Source: Flavobacterium sp. JAS
GTDB lineage: Bacteria > Bacteroidota > Bacteroidia > Flavobacteriales > Flavobacteriaceae
Direction: 5' to 3'
Assembly: GCF_020991455.1 (NCBI RefSeq)
Contig: NZ_JAJMOX010000001.1
Coordinates: forward strand, 62,001-126,000
DNA: 64,000 bases
Each line of letters begins with the position of its first letter. Position 1 is the stretch's first letter. The notes below the pieces were generated by a model. It did no database searches, was not told where the DNA came from, and was given only the letters and a program-made list of their open reading frames with translations. The position numbers and the translations under genes are program-made. Of this stretch, positions 1 through 8,560 are shown in pieces.

Positions 1-279
1 CTGGCAAATTTTCATCATCCATTACGTCAGGAAAGTGCTCAAAAGTATATTAGATTTTCATTAGATTTGGTAGATGAAATTCAGCGTACGGGAGATATTT
101 TCTTTCCGAAGGATTGGCTTAGTAATACCGTTGGAAAATATTCATCGAAATATGCTTTTGATGAAGTACAGCGATTCTTAAAAGAAAACCCTAATTTTAG
201 TCCGATATTAAAACGAAAATTATTTCAGGCAACAGATGCTTTATATCGGGCACAAAATATTAAAAAAGAAACCGAATGA
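1..279 (+). CDS. Probable M1 family aminopeptidase, C-terminal fragment
   Basis: The reading frame is open from the first base of the window, so this is the last 92 residues of a gene that begins upstream. The tail has an aromatic, helical character with the phrase TGDIFFPKDWL and ends RAQNIKKETE. I recognise this as resembling the C-terminal helical segment of flavobacterial M1 zinc aminopeptidases, but the catalytic HExxH part lies outside the window, so the assignment cannot be confirmed here. The stop codon overlaps the start of the next gene (ATGA), which implies translational coupling with the DUF58 gene. It could be another peptidase or a helical-repeat protein. Confidence 0.6.
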   Translation: MANFHHPLRQESAQKYIRFSLDLVDEIQRTGDIFFPKDWLSNTVGKYSSKYAFDEVQRFLKENPNFSPILKRKLFQATDALYRAQNIKKETE

Positions 280-1202
280 AAATTGAAACGGAAATAGAGA
301 AGGTCTCCAGTTTTCAGCATCTCGAAATGCTGGCAAATCAGGTTGTAGAAGGTTTTATATCCGGAATGCACAAAAGTCCGTTTCATGGATTTTCTGCCGA
401 ATTTGCCGAGCATAAAGTCTATAATGCCGGAGAAAGTACCAAACATATCGACTGGAAATTATTTGCCAAAACAGATCGTTTGTACACCAAACGTTTTGAG
501 GAAGAAACTAATTTACGCTGCCATCTTATTGTCGATAATTCGTCTTCAATGCATTATCCTGAACTAAAATCGAATCAGCCTTTTTATGAAAAGAAGATTG
601 GTTTTGCGGTTCTGGCATCGGCAGTTTTAATGAATATCTTAAAGAAACAGCGCGATGCCGTGGGGTTAAGTGTTTTCTCAGACAGTTATGAATATTATGC
701 TCCGGAGAAAGGAAGCGATCGCCATCATAGAATGCTTTTGAACAAGCTCGAAGAATTATTACAGCAGCCAAAAGTTAAGAAGAGCACAGATACGATTACC
801 TATTTGCATCAAATAGCAGAGAAAATGCATCGTCGTTCGATGATTATTTTGTTTACCGATATGTTTCAGTCAGAAGATGATGAAAAGCTGTTTAATGCTT
901 TGCAACACTTAAAGCACAACAAACATAAAGTAGTTTTGTTTCATGTTGTAGATGATAAAACCGAGCTTAAATTTGATTTTGATAATGCACCGCGAAAGTT
1001 TATTGACTTAGAATCTGGAGAAGAAGTATCGATTTTTGCCGACAATGTAAAAGTAGAATATGAAAAAAGGGCAGAGGAATACTTTAAAAAACTGTCTTTG
1101 ACTTGTGCAAAGAACCAAATTAAGTATGTTCCGGTGAATGTTGGTGATAATTTTGAAAAAATATTGACTACATATTTAGTTGAAAAACAAAACTTTGGCT
1201 AA
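276..1202 (+). CDS. DUF58 domain protein (von Willebrand A-like)
   Basis: A 308-residue protein of the DUF58 family, whose members are usually encoded beside MoxR-type AAA ATPases and are thought to assist folding or assembly of other proteins. The family signature is clear: HIDWKLFAKTDRLYTKRFEE near residues 58-77, followed by the metal-site-like stretch VDNSSSM near residue 86-92, then a vWA-like fold to the C-terminus. No membrane segment is visible, so it is probably cytoplasmic. It starts on an ATGA overlap with the preceding gene. No MoxR gene is in the window; it may lie upstream. Its stop is followed by the tRNA-Asp promoter. Confidence 0.88.
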   Translation: MKIETEIEKVSSFQHLEMLANQVVEGFISGMHKSPFHGFSAEFAEHKVYNAGESTKHIDWKLFAKTDRLYTKRFEEETNLRCHLIVDNSSSMHYPELKSNQPFYEKKIGFAVLASAVLMNILKKQRDAVGLSVFSDSYEYYAPEKGSDRHHRMLLNKLEELLQQPKVKKSTDTITYLHQIAEKMHRRSMIILFTDMFQSEDDEKLFNALQHLKHNKHKVVLFHVVDDKTELKFDFDNAPRKFIDLESGEEVSIFADNVKVEYEKRAEEYFKKLSLTCAKNQIKYVPVNVGDNFEKILTTYLVEKQNFG

Positions 1203-1240
1203 TAAATTAAAAATATATTTAATTTTTTTTAGCAAAACAC

Positions 1241-1270
1241 TTGCAGAAACGAAATTCTGTACTATCTTTG
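1241..1270 (+). promoter_or_regulatory. Promoter of first tRNA-Asp
   Basis: TTG at 1241-1243 and TATCTTTG at 1263-1270, separated by 19 bases, match the Bacteroidetes -33/-7 consensus (TTG, TAnnTTTG). The tRNA begins 18 bases downstream. The second tRNA-Asp copy has the same layout. Confidence 0.8.
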
Positions 1271-1288
1271 CAACCGCAATAACGCAGA

Positions 1289-1362
1289 GGTTTGGTAGTT
1301 CAGTTGGTTAGAATACATGCCTGTCACGCATGGGGTCGCGGGTTCGAGTCCCGTCCAGACCG
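1289..1362 (+). tRNA. tRNA-Asp (anticodon GTC), copy 1
   Basis: Full cloverleaf: acceptor arms GGTTTGG/CCAGACC with one T-G pair, anticodon stem CATGC/GCATG enclosing the loop CTGTCAC (anticodon GTC at 1323-1325), T-arm with GGTTCGAGTCC. Discriminator base G at 1362; a complete CCA is not encoded. The 74 bases are identical to the second copy at 1929-2002. Confidence 0.97.
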
Positions 1363-1373
1363 CAATATTGGGA

Positions 1374-1402
1374 AAAGCCTTTCTGTTAAGAAAGGCTTTT
1401 TT
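1374..1402 (+). terminator. Intrinsic terminator of tRNA-Asp copy 1
   Basis: Eleven-base-pair stem (AAAGCCTTTCT at 1374-1384 with AGAAAGGCTTT at 1389-1399), 4-base loop, then a T run to 1402. It lies 12 bases after the tRNA. Confidence 0.9.
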
Positions 1403-1536
1403 GCCCAAAAACGGTATCTAAGATTAGTTGTGTTGTTTGCTACGACTTTGTAACTCGTAGCTGGTTTAGTAGTTAGACCAATGAAAAGCTTTCCACTTTT
1501 GTGGATGGCTTTTTTGATTTAGGACACTTTTGATTT

Positions 1537-1760
1537 AACCGCAAAGAGCGCTAAGATTTACGCAAAGTTCGCAAAGTTTTTTTTAAGCTTTGCGGACTTT
1601 TTGTTTTTACTTATATTTTTTAACCGAAAAGGTCACAAAGATTTTACTTTATATTAGGTTGAGAAAATACAAAGTTCACAAAGTTGGTTCAATACACAGC
1701 TTTGTGAACTTTGCGTTTTTAGAACTAATTATGCATACAAACTTTGCGAACTTTGCGGTT
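1537..1760. repeat. Spacer of degenerate CGCAAAG/CACAAAG repeats
   Basis: The 526-base gap between the two tRNA-Asp units has no credible gene. It holds many copies of the words CGCAAAGTT and CACAAAG and their complements. Its outer ends form an inverted repeat: AACCGCAAAG at 1537-1546 and CTTTGCGGTT at 1751-1760. An 81-codon open frame crossing it reads only repeat-derived low-complexity sequence. The same words recur in other spacers here (26.8 kb, 34.5 kb, 56.4 kb). Confidence 0.75.
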
Positions 1761-1879
1761 AAATTCGACTTTTTAGCTTTTTATATCTGGAATTTGGTCC
1801 CGAAGCGTCGGGATTTAGGTTTGGAATTTATTTAAAATCAGTTCGTTAAAAATATTTCAATTTTTATTCGCAAAAACCC

Positions 1880-1909
1880 TTGCAGAATCCAACTTCTGTT
1901 GTATTTTTG
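1880..1909 (+). promoter_or_regulatory. Promoter of second tRNA-Asp
   Basis: TTG at 1880-1882 and TATTTTTG at 1902-1909 with a 19-base spacer, the same geometry as the promoter of the first copy. The surrounding sequence (TTGCAGAA, AACGCAG leader) is also shared, so the promoter was duplicated with the gene. Confidence 0.8.
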
Positions 1910-1928
1910 CACTCACAATAACGCAGTT

Positions 1929-2002
1929 GGTTTGGTAGTTCAGTTGGTTAGAATACATGCCTGTCACGCATGGGGTCGCGGGTTCGAGTCCCGTCCAGAC
2001 CG
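1929..2002 (+). tRNA. tRNA-Asp (anticodon GTC), copy 2
   Basis: Identical over 74 bases to the copy at 1289-1362, with the same GTC anticodon, G discriminator and no complete encoded CCA. The unit, including promoter, AACGCAG leader and terminator, appears to be a segmental duplication. Confidence 0.97.
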
Positions 2003-2014
2003 CAATATTGGAAG

Positions 2015-2042
2015 AAGCCTTTCTTAACGGAAAGGCTTTTTT
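2015..2042 (+). terminator. Intrinsic terminator of tRNA-Asp copy 2
   Basis: Stem AAGCCTTTC/GAAAGGCTT with a 6-base loop and a T tract. The stem is the same as in the terminator of copy 1 but the loop differs. Confidence 0.88.
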
Positions 2043-2177
2043 ATTTTGAACAGTGTACAAATAAATCCCAATCTTTTTAAATTCCAAATTCCAATAGTGT
2101 TATATATCTTATTGGAATTTGGAATTTTTTTATTTGAAATTTAAATTTCCTTATATTTATATATCATTATTACTTAA

Positions 2178-3002
2178 ATGGAGGAACAATTCAATAATAA
2201 AATTGAGAAGTATTACATTAAAAAAGTTGATGCTGATAAAAAGAGTATTTATTGTCATCATGATTTAATGGGAGAATTGTTTGTTACCACACACAAACAT
2301 GATAAAGCACAATTACTGTATGCTGAAGGCGATGTTGTTTTTGTGACTACTGAAACCAAAACTTATTTTTTACCTGCTCGACATTTGATATGGCTTCCGG
2401 CCGGAGTTGAACACAGTATCCATCCCAAGTCTGAGAATGTAATGATGCGAAATCTGTATTTTCCGGTAGAAAAAGACGAAGATGCTTTTTATCAAAACGA
2501 AGGTATTTATCCCGTGAATAATTTACTGCTTCAAATGATGCTTTTCACCAATCAATGGAATGGCGATTTAAAGAAAGGTTCTCCAAACTTTGTGATTGCA
2601 AAAGCGATTAAAGCGATTCTTCCGCAAATATGTCTGAGTAATTTACCTTTAGAATTGCCACAGCCAAAAGATGTGCGTTTGAGTAAAATCTTACGTCATG
2701 TTGAAAATAATCTTGGAGAAACAATTTTGTTTTCAGAAGTTGCGCATGAATTTGGTTATAGCGAACGCTCTTTGTATCGCTTATTTCAGAAAGATCTCGG
2801 AATGTCATTTATTCAATATTATACTATTCGTAGAATTCTAAAAGCAATCGAACTTCTGCTTGACAGAAAACTTTCGGTCAAAGAAGTGGCGCAGGAGGTA
2901 GGTTATAGTAGTGTGCCGACATTTAGTAATACATTCTTCAAAATCCTCGGTCAACGTCCTTCCGATTACTTAAATGGAGAAGATGTTTTGAGAAAAAAGT
3001 AA
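2178..3002 (+). CDS. AraC family transcriptional regulator
   Basis: A 274-residue regulator. The N-terminal ~110 residues look like a cupin sensor fold (LPAGVEHSIHP near residue 75). The C-terminal ~100 residues carry the two helix-turn-helix motifs of the AraC family, including FGYSERSLYRLFQKDLGMS and the conserved VAQEVGYSSVPTFSNTFFK with the GQRPSDY ending. It directly precedes, on the same strand, a TolC/HlyD/MFS exporter, and is the natural candidate for its regulator. The effector is unknown. The 361 bases after it contain a hairpin repeat and then the exporter promoter region. Confidence 0.92.
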   Translation: MEEQFNNKIEKYYIKKVDADKKSIYCHHDLMGELFVTTHKHDKAQLLYAEGDVVFVTTETKTYFLPARHLIWLPAGVEHSIHPKSENVMMRNLYFPVEKDEDAFYQNEGIYPVNNLLLQMMLFTNQWNGDLKKGSPNFVIAKAIKAILPQICLSNLPLELPQPKDVRLSKILRHVENNLGETILFSEVAHEFGYSERSLYRLFQKDLGMSFIQYYTIRRILKAIELLLDRKLSVKEVAQEVGYSSVPTFSNTFFKILGQRPSDYLNGEDVLRKK

Positions 3003-3109
3003 AAAATATTTGCCCACAGATTATACTGATTTAGCGGATACACGCAGATTTTTTAATTATCTGTATAATCATGTTTTGATTTTTTTAATGTGCATAAAAT
3101 GAAAAATTA

Positions 3110-3193
3110 TTTCTCTCGAAAATTTTGCAGATCAAGCAGATAATTAACTTTAAATAAAAAAAATCTGCCGAATCTGCAAAATCTGCGAGAAAA
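3110..3193. repeat. Hairpin repeat of the TTCTC-TCG-CAGAT family, copy 1
   Basis: Imperfect inverted repeat: TTTCTCTCG followed by TTTTGCAGAT on the left and ATCTGCAAAATCTGCGAG on the right, A/T-rich loop. Related copies occur at 7483-7560 and 56519-56635. A further degenerate stretch of TCTGC words precedes it at 3020-3065. The rest of 3003-3363 shows no gene. Confidence 0.75.
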
Positions 3194-3363
3194 CTTTTTT
3201 AAGTGATTGTTTTTTAATGTTTTGTTTATCGGTATTTTAATATAACGTTTTTGGAAAATACAATTTTAACATTTGTCCGAAATGAATATGTTATTGACTT
3301 TTTAGAATTATCAGTCACAAAAAAAATGCAGGAACTTTGCAGTATCAAAATATTTATACATTC

Positions 3364-4722
3364 ATGTTCCTTAAAATAACAAATTCTACAGAAGATTGTT
3401 TTCTCAAAATTGTGTTGCTATTTTTAATTGTATTGACATTTAATAGTTTACAAGCACAGGAAATTCATTCGGTTTCTTTGAACGAAGCGGTGAAACTGGC
3501 TAAAGAAAACAACAAAAAAATCCTTAGATCTCAATTAGAGATTACACTTTCTGAGCAAAACATCAAAGAAAGAAAAGAACTCCGTTTGCCGGAAATCGAG
3601 TTAAACGGCGAATACTCCAGAATTACCAATATTACGGAATTCAAAGGAAACGGTTTCCTAAATGGTAAAGAAGTGACAAAGGCAATTCCGGAGATTTATC
3701 AGGTAAATTCCACTCTTAAAATGCCAATTTATGCTGGAAACAAGATCAATAACGCCATTAAAATTGCCAATCAGGAAAATGAAATTGCCAAAATAAAAAC
3801 CGAAAAGACCGAGAATGATATCGAGCTCGAAGTGGTGGCTAATTATCTGGCGATTTATAAAATGATGGAACTTCAAAAGATTTTTGAAGAAAATATCAAA
3901 GAAGAAAAAAGCCGATTGAAAGAAGTTCAGTCACTTCAAAAACACGGAACCGTTACCAAAAACGAAGTTATCAGAGCCGAATTACAACTTTCAGACCGTG
4001 AATTAAACTCATTGACGAATTCTAAAAATATTAAAATCGCATTGCACGATTTGAAGACTTTGATTCAGCTTCCGGAAAACGAAGAAATGGCGATTGATAC
4101 TACGGCTAATATCGATGAAATGAATAGTCTTGATCCATATGATTTTTATCTAAACAAAGCTTTTCAGAATGAAGAAATGCGAATAGCAAGCCAGGAATTA
4201 AATATCAAAAAAACAGAACTGAAATTGGCGAAAGCAAATTATCTGCCAACGGTAAACTTCTTTGGGAATTATGGTTTTTATTATCCAAACTACAAATTTT
4301 TCCCTCCAAATCCGTACTTGTATACTTTAGGGCAAATAGGTATTGAAGCGCATTTTGATATTTCGGCTTTGTATAAAAATAAGGTAAAAGTACAACAAGC
4401 TACGACACAAATCGAATGGCAGAAAATGCAATCTGAAATTACAAAAGATGAAATTCAGGACAAGCTGTTTAAAGAACATACACAATATCAGGAAATCCTT
4501 GAAAAATTTGTAGTTGTAGATAAGGCTTTGGATTTGGCCAATGAAAATTACCGAATCGTAAAATTAAAATACCTTAACCAATTGGTTTTAATAACTGAAA
4601 TGGTCGATGCTGATAATGCTTTGTTACAGGCAAAATACAATAAGATTTCTACTCGATTGGACGCGATTCTAAAACATTATGAGTTGCTGCACACCGCGGG
4701 GATAATGCCTGGTGAGATTTAG
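3364..4722 (+). CDS. TolC family outer membrane efflux protein
   Basis: About 452 residues with an N-terminal signal peptide ending LQAQ (first ATG at 3364 chosen; an upstream TTG at 3337 would extend it but gives no better signal). The mature protein has two long helical halves with the repeated pattern SLNEAVKLAKENN ... LRSQLEITLSEQN and ANENYRIVKLKYLNQLV typical of TolC-type channels. It forms the outer membrane exit duct of a tripartite exporter. The adaptor and inner-membrane pump genes follow on the same strand. The upstream AraC gene is the likely regulator. The substrate cannot be read from sequence. Confidence 0.92.
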   Translation: MFLKITNSTEDCFLKIVLLFLIVLTFNSLQAQEIHSVSLNEAVKLAKENNKKILRSQLEITLSEQNIKERKELRLPEIELNGEYSRITNITEFKGNGFLNGKEVTKAIPEIYQVNSTLKMPIYAGNKINNAIKIANQENEIAKIKTEKTENDIELEVVANYLAIYKMMELQKIFEENIKEEKSRLKEVQSLQKHGTVTKNEVIRAELQLSDRELNSLTNSKNIKIALHDLKTLIQLPENEEMAIDTTANIDEMNSLDPYDFYLNKAFQNEEMRIASQELNIKKTELKLAKANYLPTVNFFGNYGFYYPNYKFFPPNPYLYTLGQIGIEAHFDISALYKNKVKVQQATTQIEWQKMQSEITKDEIQDKLFKEHTQYQEILEKFVVVDKALDLANENYRIVKLKYLNQLVLITEMVDADNALLQAKYNKISTRLDAILKHYELLHTAGIMPGEI

Positions 4723-4796
4723 ATTTTAGATGTTAGAAGAAAGAAGTTAGAGGCAAGAGTTAGAAGAAAGACAATAGAAAATAAGAAATAGAATTT

Positions 4797-5849
4797 ATGG
4801 TAAAGATTAAAAATGAAACTAGAGCAAACAGATCGTTTCATATCATCATAACAATTATAGCTTGCGTATTAGTGGCAAGCGGAATCACTTTGGGAATTTG
4901 GTTTTATGTGTTTAGCAGAAACCACGAAGAAACAAATGACGCTCAGGTGGAACAATACGTAACGCCAATTATGTCCCGAATTACGGGTTATGTGCAGGAA
5001 GTTCGTTTTGAAGAAAATCAGTTTGTGCATAAAGGAGATACTTTGGTTGTGATTGATAATCGAGAATACAAGTCAAAATTGAATGTGGCTCTTGCCGATG
5101 TTCAAAGTGCGAAACAAAGCAGTGTTGTAGCCGAAAGAAATGTAGCAACAACAGCAAGTACAACAGTAATTGGAGAATCGCAATTGGCGGTGGCCAAAAC
5201 CAATCTTTGGAAAACAAAATTAGAATACGATCGATACAAAGCTTTGGTAAAAGATGAAGCGGCAACATCGCAACAATTAGAAAAAGTAAAAGCAGATTAC
5301 GAATCGGCGCAAGCGCATTTTCAGGAAATGCGAGATCGAATTCAATCTTCAAATTTAAGTACGTCTCAGGCGCAGGCAAATGTTCCTACAATGCAAACCA
5401 ATATTGCGTCGAAACAAGCTGTTGCCGATAATGCGGCATTGTTTCTTTCGTACACTATAATTACCGCGCCTTATGACGGTTGGGTTGGAAAAAGAACTTT
5501 ACAACCGGGACAAATGGTAAAAGAGGGACAATCGCTGCTCTCTATCGTAAGTAAAGAAAAATGGATTACGGCCAACTTTAAAGAAACACAATTGCAATAT
5601 TTAACCGTTGGCCAGGAAGTTCGCATTCAGGCCGATGCTTTGAGCGATAAAGAATTTACAGGAATCGTAACGTCATTATCGCCTGCAAGTGGCGCACGAT
5701 TTTCGTTATTGCCTCCGGATAATGCAACAGGAAACTTTGTAAAAATCGAACAAAGAATTCCCGTTAGAATTCAATTAAAAGAAATGGACAAACAAGCTGA
5801 CTTTTTAAGAGCCGGAATGAATATCACCGTTATTGCCGAACACCAATAA
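4797..5849 (+). CDS. HlyD/EmrA family periplasmic adaptor
   Basis: A 350-residue membrane fusion protein with one transmembrane helix at about 15-38, a lipoyl-like half near 50-95 (TNDAQVEQYVTPIMSRITGY, the EmrA hallmark with VDNxQ-like replacement), a coiled-coil region rich in Ala/Gln at about 95-200, then the second lipoyl half (APYDGWVGKRTLQPGQMVKE) and a beta-barrel region. Known EmrA proteins link an MFS pump of the DHA2 type to TolC. It is followed after one base by the MFS gene, so the three genes almost certainly form one operon. The 74-base gap after the TolC gene is a purine-rich repeat of AGAAGAAAG words. Confidence 0.93.
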   Translation: MVKIKNETRANRSFHIIITIIACVLVASGITLGIWFYVFSRNHEETNDAQVEQYVTPIMSRITGYVQEVRFEENQFVHKGDTLVVIDNREYKSKLNVALADVQSAKQSSVVAERNVATTASTTVIGESQLAVAKTNLWKTKLEYDRYKALVKDEAATSQQLEKVKADYESAQAHFQEMRDRIQSSNLSTSQAQANVPTMQTNIASKQAVADNAALFLSYTIITAPYDGWVGKRTLQPGQMVKEGQSLLSIVSKEKWITANFKETQLQYLTVGQEVRIQADALSDKEFTGIVTSLSPASGARFSLLPPDNATGNFVKIEQRIPVRIQLKEMDKQADFLRAGMNITVIAEHQ

Positions 5850-5850
5850 A

Positions 5851-7434
5851 ATGGAAGATAAAAGTATTTTTAAATCCTGGGTTCCCAATTGGGCGATCAT
5901 CATTATCTTGTTTGTGTGTTTACTGCATTCGATGATTTTGTTGGGCGTTTACAGTTCGAATGTTACTTATGCGGCTAGTTTTCTAGATATCGAAGCCGAA
6001 GATTTGCAGTTTGCAATGTGCGTAACCTATGGAACTTTGCTGGCGACAATCTTGATAGAAAGTAGGTTTTCGAATTATTTCCCTGCAAAAACATATTTAA
6101 TGGCGCTCTATGTTTTGATTGCCGTAACGATAATTGCTTCGGGATATGTGACCAATTTTGCAGTTTTTATTATGTTAAGAATCCTCGAAGGAATCTTAAT
6201 GGCTTTGCCGGTAATGATTCTGAGACAATTACTAGTAGAACGTTTTAATTCTAAAAACGCCATTATTATTGGATTCTCATTCTATTATGGCTCACTTTTA
6301 TTAGCGACGCCTTTTATCATGAACATTGCAGTTTGGTTTCTGGATCATTACGATTGGAAATACATGCTGTACGTTTCGGGAATGCTTCAGGTAATCAATG
6401 TCTTTTTGATTCTAATAACCTTTAACAGTCATAGAATCACGAAGAAAATACCGTTGTATCAAATCGATTATTTGAGTTATGTTTTGGTTTTAACCTCGAT
6501 TATAACCGGAGCTTACTTTTTTGTTTATGCCGAAAGAAAATATTGGTTCGAATCTTCGCAATTGATTCTTTCTTTAATAATATGTTTCATTACAGGCGGA
6601 TTATTTATTTTCAGACAATTACTGGTAAAACGACCAAGCTTTGATTTTAATGTTTTACGCTATGCAAATCTAAGAATTGGATTTCTGCTATTTTTTATTT
6701 TCTATATCTCAAGAGCAACTTTAAGTTTGTGTCATGCCGCGATGTTTACAATCTGGAATTGGGACCCATCGCGTGTCGCCGGAGTTCAATACATAAACGG
6801 ACTCGGAAATGTAATCGGGCTGATTCTGGCTGCAATTTTCCTGATGAAATCCATGGCGACCAAATATATTTTTATGATAGGTTTCGCGCTTTTGGCAGTT
6901 TATCATTTTTGGTTTACGTTTCTTTTTGTGTCCGATGTTTCATTGTCTGATATCTTGATTCCGTATATTTTGCAAGGAATTGCGGTTGGTGTTTTATTTG
7001 TGCCTTTGGTTTTATTTACCGTTACGGCGGTTCCAGGAAAAATGATGACTTCCTCCGGAATTGTTGGCGTTTCGGGACGTTTCTGGGGGAGTACAATTGG
7101 TTTTTGTATCATGCAGAATGCGCAGGTATTTTTGAACAAAAAACACTTTCTAAAACTGAGTCAATTCGTAACAGGTGATAATCCGCAAGCGCAGGAAACA
7201 ATCGCTAAAACGGCGCAGAGTTTCGCAGCAAAAGGATATTCGCTTGACGATTCAAATGCCTTGGCTTTAAAAAAAGTTTTTAGCTCCGTTGCAAAACAAT
7301 CGACTTTGCTTTCTGATATGGAAATTTATACCGTTGTGGCATATTCGCTGTTGGTTTTAGTGGTTTTAATTGGTGTAAATCAACATTTAAAACAGACGGC
7401 AAATTTGTTTAAAAAGAAGATTTGGATAAGCTGA
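5851..7434 (+). CDS. MFS transporter, EmrB-like (DHA2 type) drug exporter
   Basis: About 527 residues with roughly 14 hydrophobic segments, the size of the DHA2/EmrB family rather than 12-helix permeases. Start at ATG 5851 is chosen because it lies one base after the adaptor stop; the open frame upstream merely reads through the adaptor's last codons. Sequence near GVSGRFWGSTIGFCIMQN near residue 400 belongs to a transmembrane helix. It would be the energised inner-membrane component of the AraC-TolC-HlyD set, probably exporting a toxic or amphipathic compound with proton exchange. Substrate unknown. Confidence 0.88.
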   Translation: MEDKSIFKSWVPNWAIIIILFVCLLHSMILLGVYSSNVTYAASFLDIEAEDLQFAMCVTYGTLLATILIESRFSNYFPAKTYLMALYVLIAVTIIASGYVTNFAVFIMLRILEGILMALPVMILRQLLVERFNSKNAIIIGFSFYYGSLLLATPFIMNIAVWFLDHYDWKYMLYVSGMLQVINVFLILITFNSHRITKKIPLYQIDYLSYVLVLTSIITGAYFFVYAERKYWFESSQLILSLIICFITGGLFIFRQLLVKRPSFDFNVLRYANLRIGFLLFFIFYISRATLSLCHAAMFTIWNWDPSRVAGVQYINGLGNVIGLILAAIFLMKSMATKYIFMIGFALLAVYHFWFTFLFVSDVSLSDILIPYILQGIAVGVLFVPLVLFTVTAVPGKMMTSSGIVGVSGRFWGSTIGFCIMQNAQVFLNKKHFLKLSQFVTGDNPQAQETIAKTAQSFAAKGYSLDDSNALALKKVFSSVAKQSTLLSDMEIYTVVAYSLLVLVVLIGVNQHLKQTANLFKKKIWIS

Positions 7435-7482
7435 TTTGGTCTGGTATTTTTTATTTAAAGCCCTTGATTAAAATGATTTTGG

Positions 7483-7560
7483 TTTCTCGCAGATTTAGCG
7501 GATTCTGCAGATAATTATTGCTTAAATGAATCTGCCAAATCTGCTAAATCTGCGAGAGAA
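7483..7560. repeat. Hairpin repeat of the TTCTC-TCG-CAGAT family, copy 2
   Basis: Long imperfect inverted repeat: TTTCTCGCAGATTTAGC on the left and GCTAAATCTGCGAGAGAA on the right, around a short A/T-rich loop. It sits between the MFS gene and the HAD gene. A second set of CGCGAAAAAC/GTGAATCTC words follows up to 7610. Confidence 0.8.
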
Positions 7561-7653
7561 AAATTTTTGCAAATCTCCGCGAAAAACCTTTGTGAATCTC
7601 TGTGGAATAACGCTTTATTGAAGTATCTTGCAATCGTTAAAACAAAATATAGA

Positions 7654-8313
7654 ATGAAGCAGCAATGTGTTATTTTTGATATGGATGGCGTGATTTCTCA
7701 CACGAATCCGCATCATGTAAAGGCTTTCGAGGCATTTTTCGATAAATATCAAGTTCCTTATACAAACGAAGAGTTTGAAGACCATATGTACGGAAAACAT
7801 AATAGTTATATTATGACGCATTTCTTCAAGCGCCCAATTGCGGGAGAAGAACTTATAAAGCTAGAAGACGAAAAAGAAGCTTTGTTTCGGGAGATTTATA
7901 AAGACAAAGTCGATACGATTCCATATTATTTGGAGTTTTTAAGCGAATTGAAATCCCGAGGTTTTAAAACTGCTGTTGCAACTTCGGCACCGCGCGCGAA
8001 TCTTGATTTGATTATAAGCGCCTTAAATATCGCTGACAAAATGGATTCTATGATGTCAAGCGAAGACGTAACGTTTCATAAACCAAATCCCGAAGTATAT
8101 TTGGAATCGGCAAAACGTGTTGGAGTTTCTCCGTCCGATTGTGTGGTTTTCGAAGATTCTTTCTCGGGAATTACAGCGGGACTAAATGCAGGAATGAAAG
8201 TTGTTGGCGTTTTGAGTACACATACAAAAGAACAACTTCCGCCATGTAGTTTTTATATCAATGATTACAGCGACATTGATGTCGATAAGATTTTAGAATT
8301 ATTAAACGGCTAA
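7654..8313 (+). CDS. HAD family hydrolase, beta-phosphoglucomutase-like
   Basis: About 219 residues starting at ATG 7654 (MKQQCVIFDMDGVISHTNP); the open frame upstream to 7567 reads repeat sequence and is not used. Motif I is FDMDG with the DxD catalytic pair, followed by an alpha-helical cap. Motif II is ATSAP, and motif III/IV is HKPNPEVYLESAKRVG with FEDSFSGITAGLNAGM. This arrangement is typical of phosphatases and beta-phosphoglucomutases of HAD subfamily I. The exact substrate is undetermined; no sugar phosphorylase gene is adjacent. Confidence 0.88.
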   Translation: MKQQCVIFDMDGVISHTNPHHVKAFEAFFDKYQVPYTNEEFEDHMYGKHNSYIMTHFFKRPIAGEELIKLEDEKEALFREIYKDKVDTIPYYLEFLSELKSRGFKTAVATSAPRANLDLIISALNIADKMDSMMSSEDVTFHKPNPEVYLESAKRVGVSPSDCVVFEDSFSGITAGLNAGMKVVGVLSTHTKEQLPPCSFYINDYSDIDVDKILELLNG

Positions 8314-8358
8314 AATTTTAAACCATATAAGAAATATAAGTTCATTTAAATACGAGAG

Positions 8359-8397
8359 ACCTTTGTCAAAGTTTTAAACTTTGACAAAGGTTTTTTT
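8359..8397 (+). terminator. Palindromic terminator, CTTTGTCAAAG family copy 1
   Basis: ACCTTTGTCAAAGTTT, a single T, then its exact complement, followed by seven T residues. It lies 45 bases after the HAD stop and would make a strong intrinsic terminator. The same palindrome core recurs at 10889-10919 and 55701-55733, also after genes. Confidence 0.85.
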
Positions 8398-8407
8398 GCG
8401 AACAGTT

Positions 8408-8511
8408 TGTCATTTCGAGCGAAGGGAGAAATTCTAGCAAGTAACTCCGCAACGAGATTCCAATCTTTGTCGAGCTTCTCGCGAGGATTTCTCCCTTCGC
8501 TCGAAATGACA
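8408..8511. repeat. Extragenic inverted repeat with perfect 25-base arms
   Basis: Left arm begins TGTCATTTCGAGCGAAGG (8408) and right arm ends CCTTCGCTCGAAATGACA (8511); the arms are perfectly complementary for 25 bases and enclose about 54 bases. Similar GTCATTTCGA...TCGAAATGAC elements are scattered in many Bacteroidetes genomes as non-coding repeats. No transposase-like reading frame is inside. Confidence 0.85.
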
Positions 8512-8560
8512 GACTAGAAGGGTTTACTTCATTTAATTAAACGAGCATAATTATGAATAG

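Noticed and set aside
1590..1835. 81-codon open frame in the spacer between tRNA-Asp genes
   Set aside because: It reads CGCAAAG/CACAAAG repeats, has no family features and lies in a repeat-filled gap.
1289..2044. tRNA-Asp duplicates as phage attachment or integration site
   Set aside because: No integrase, excisionase or phage gene lies between or beside them; the copies include promoter and terminator, which fits segmental duplication.
4981..5379. 132-codon antisense frame in the adaptor gene
   Set aside because: Antisense to the EmrA-like coding region and Leu-rich as expected for a shadow.
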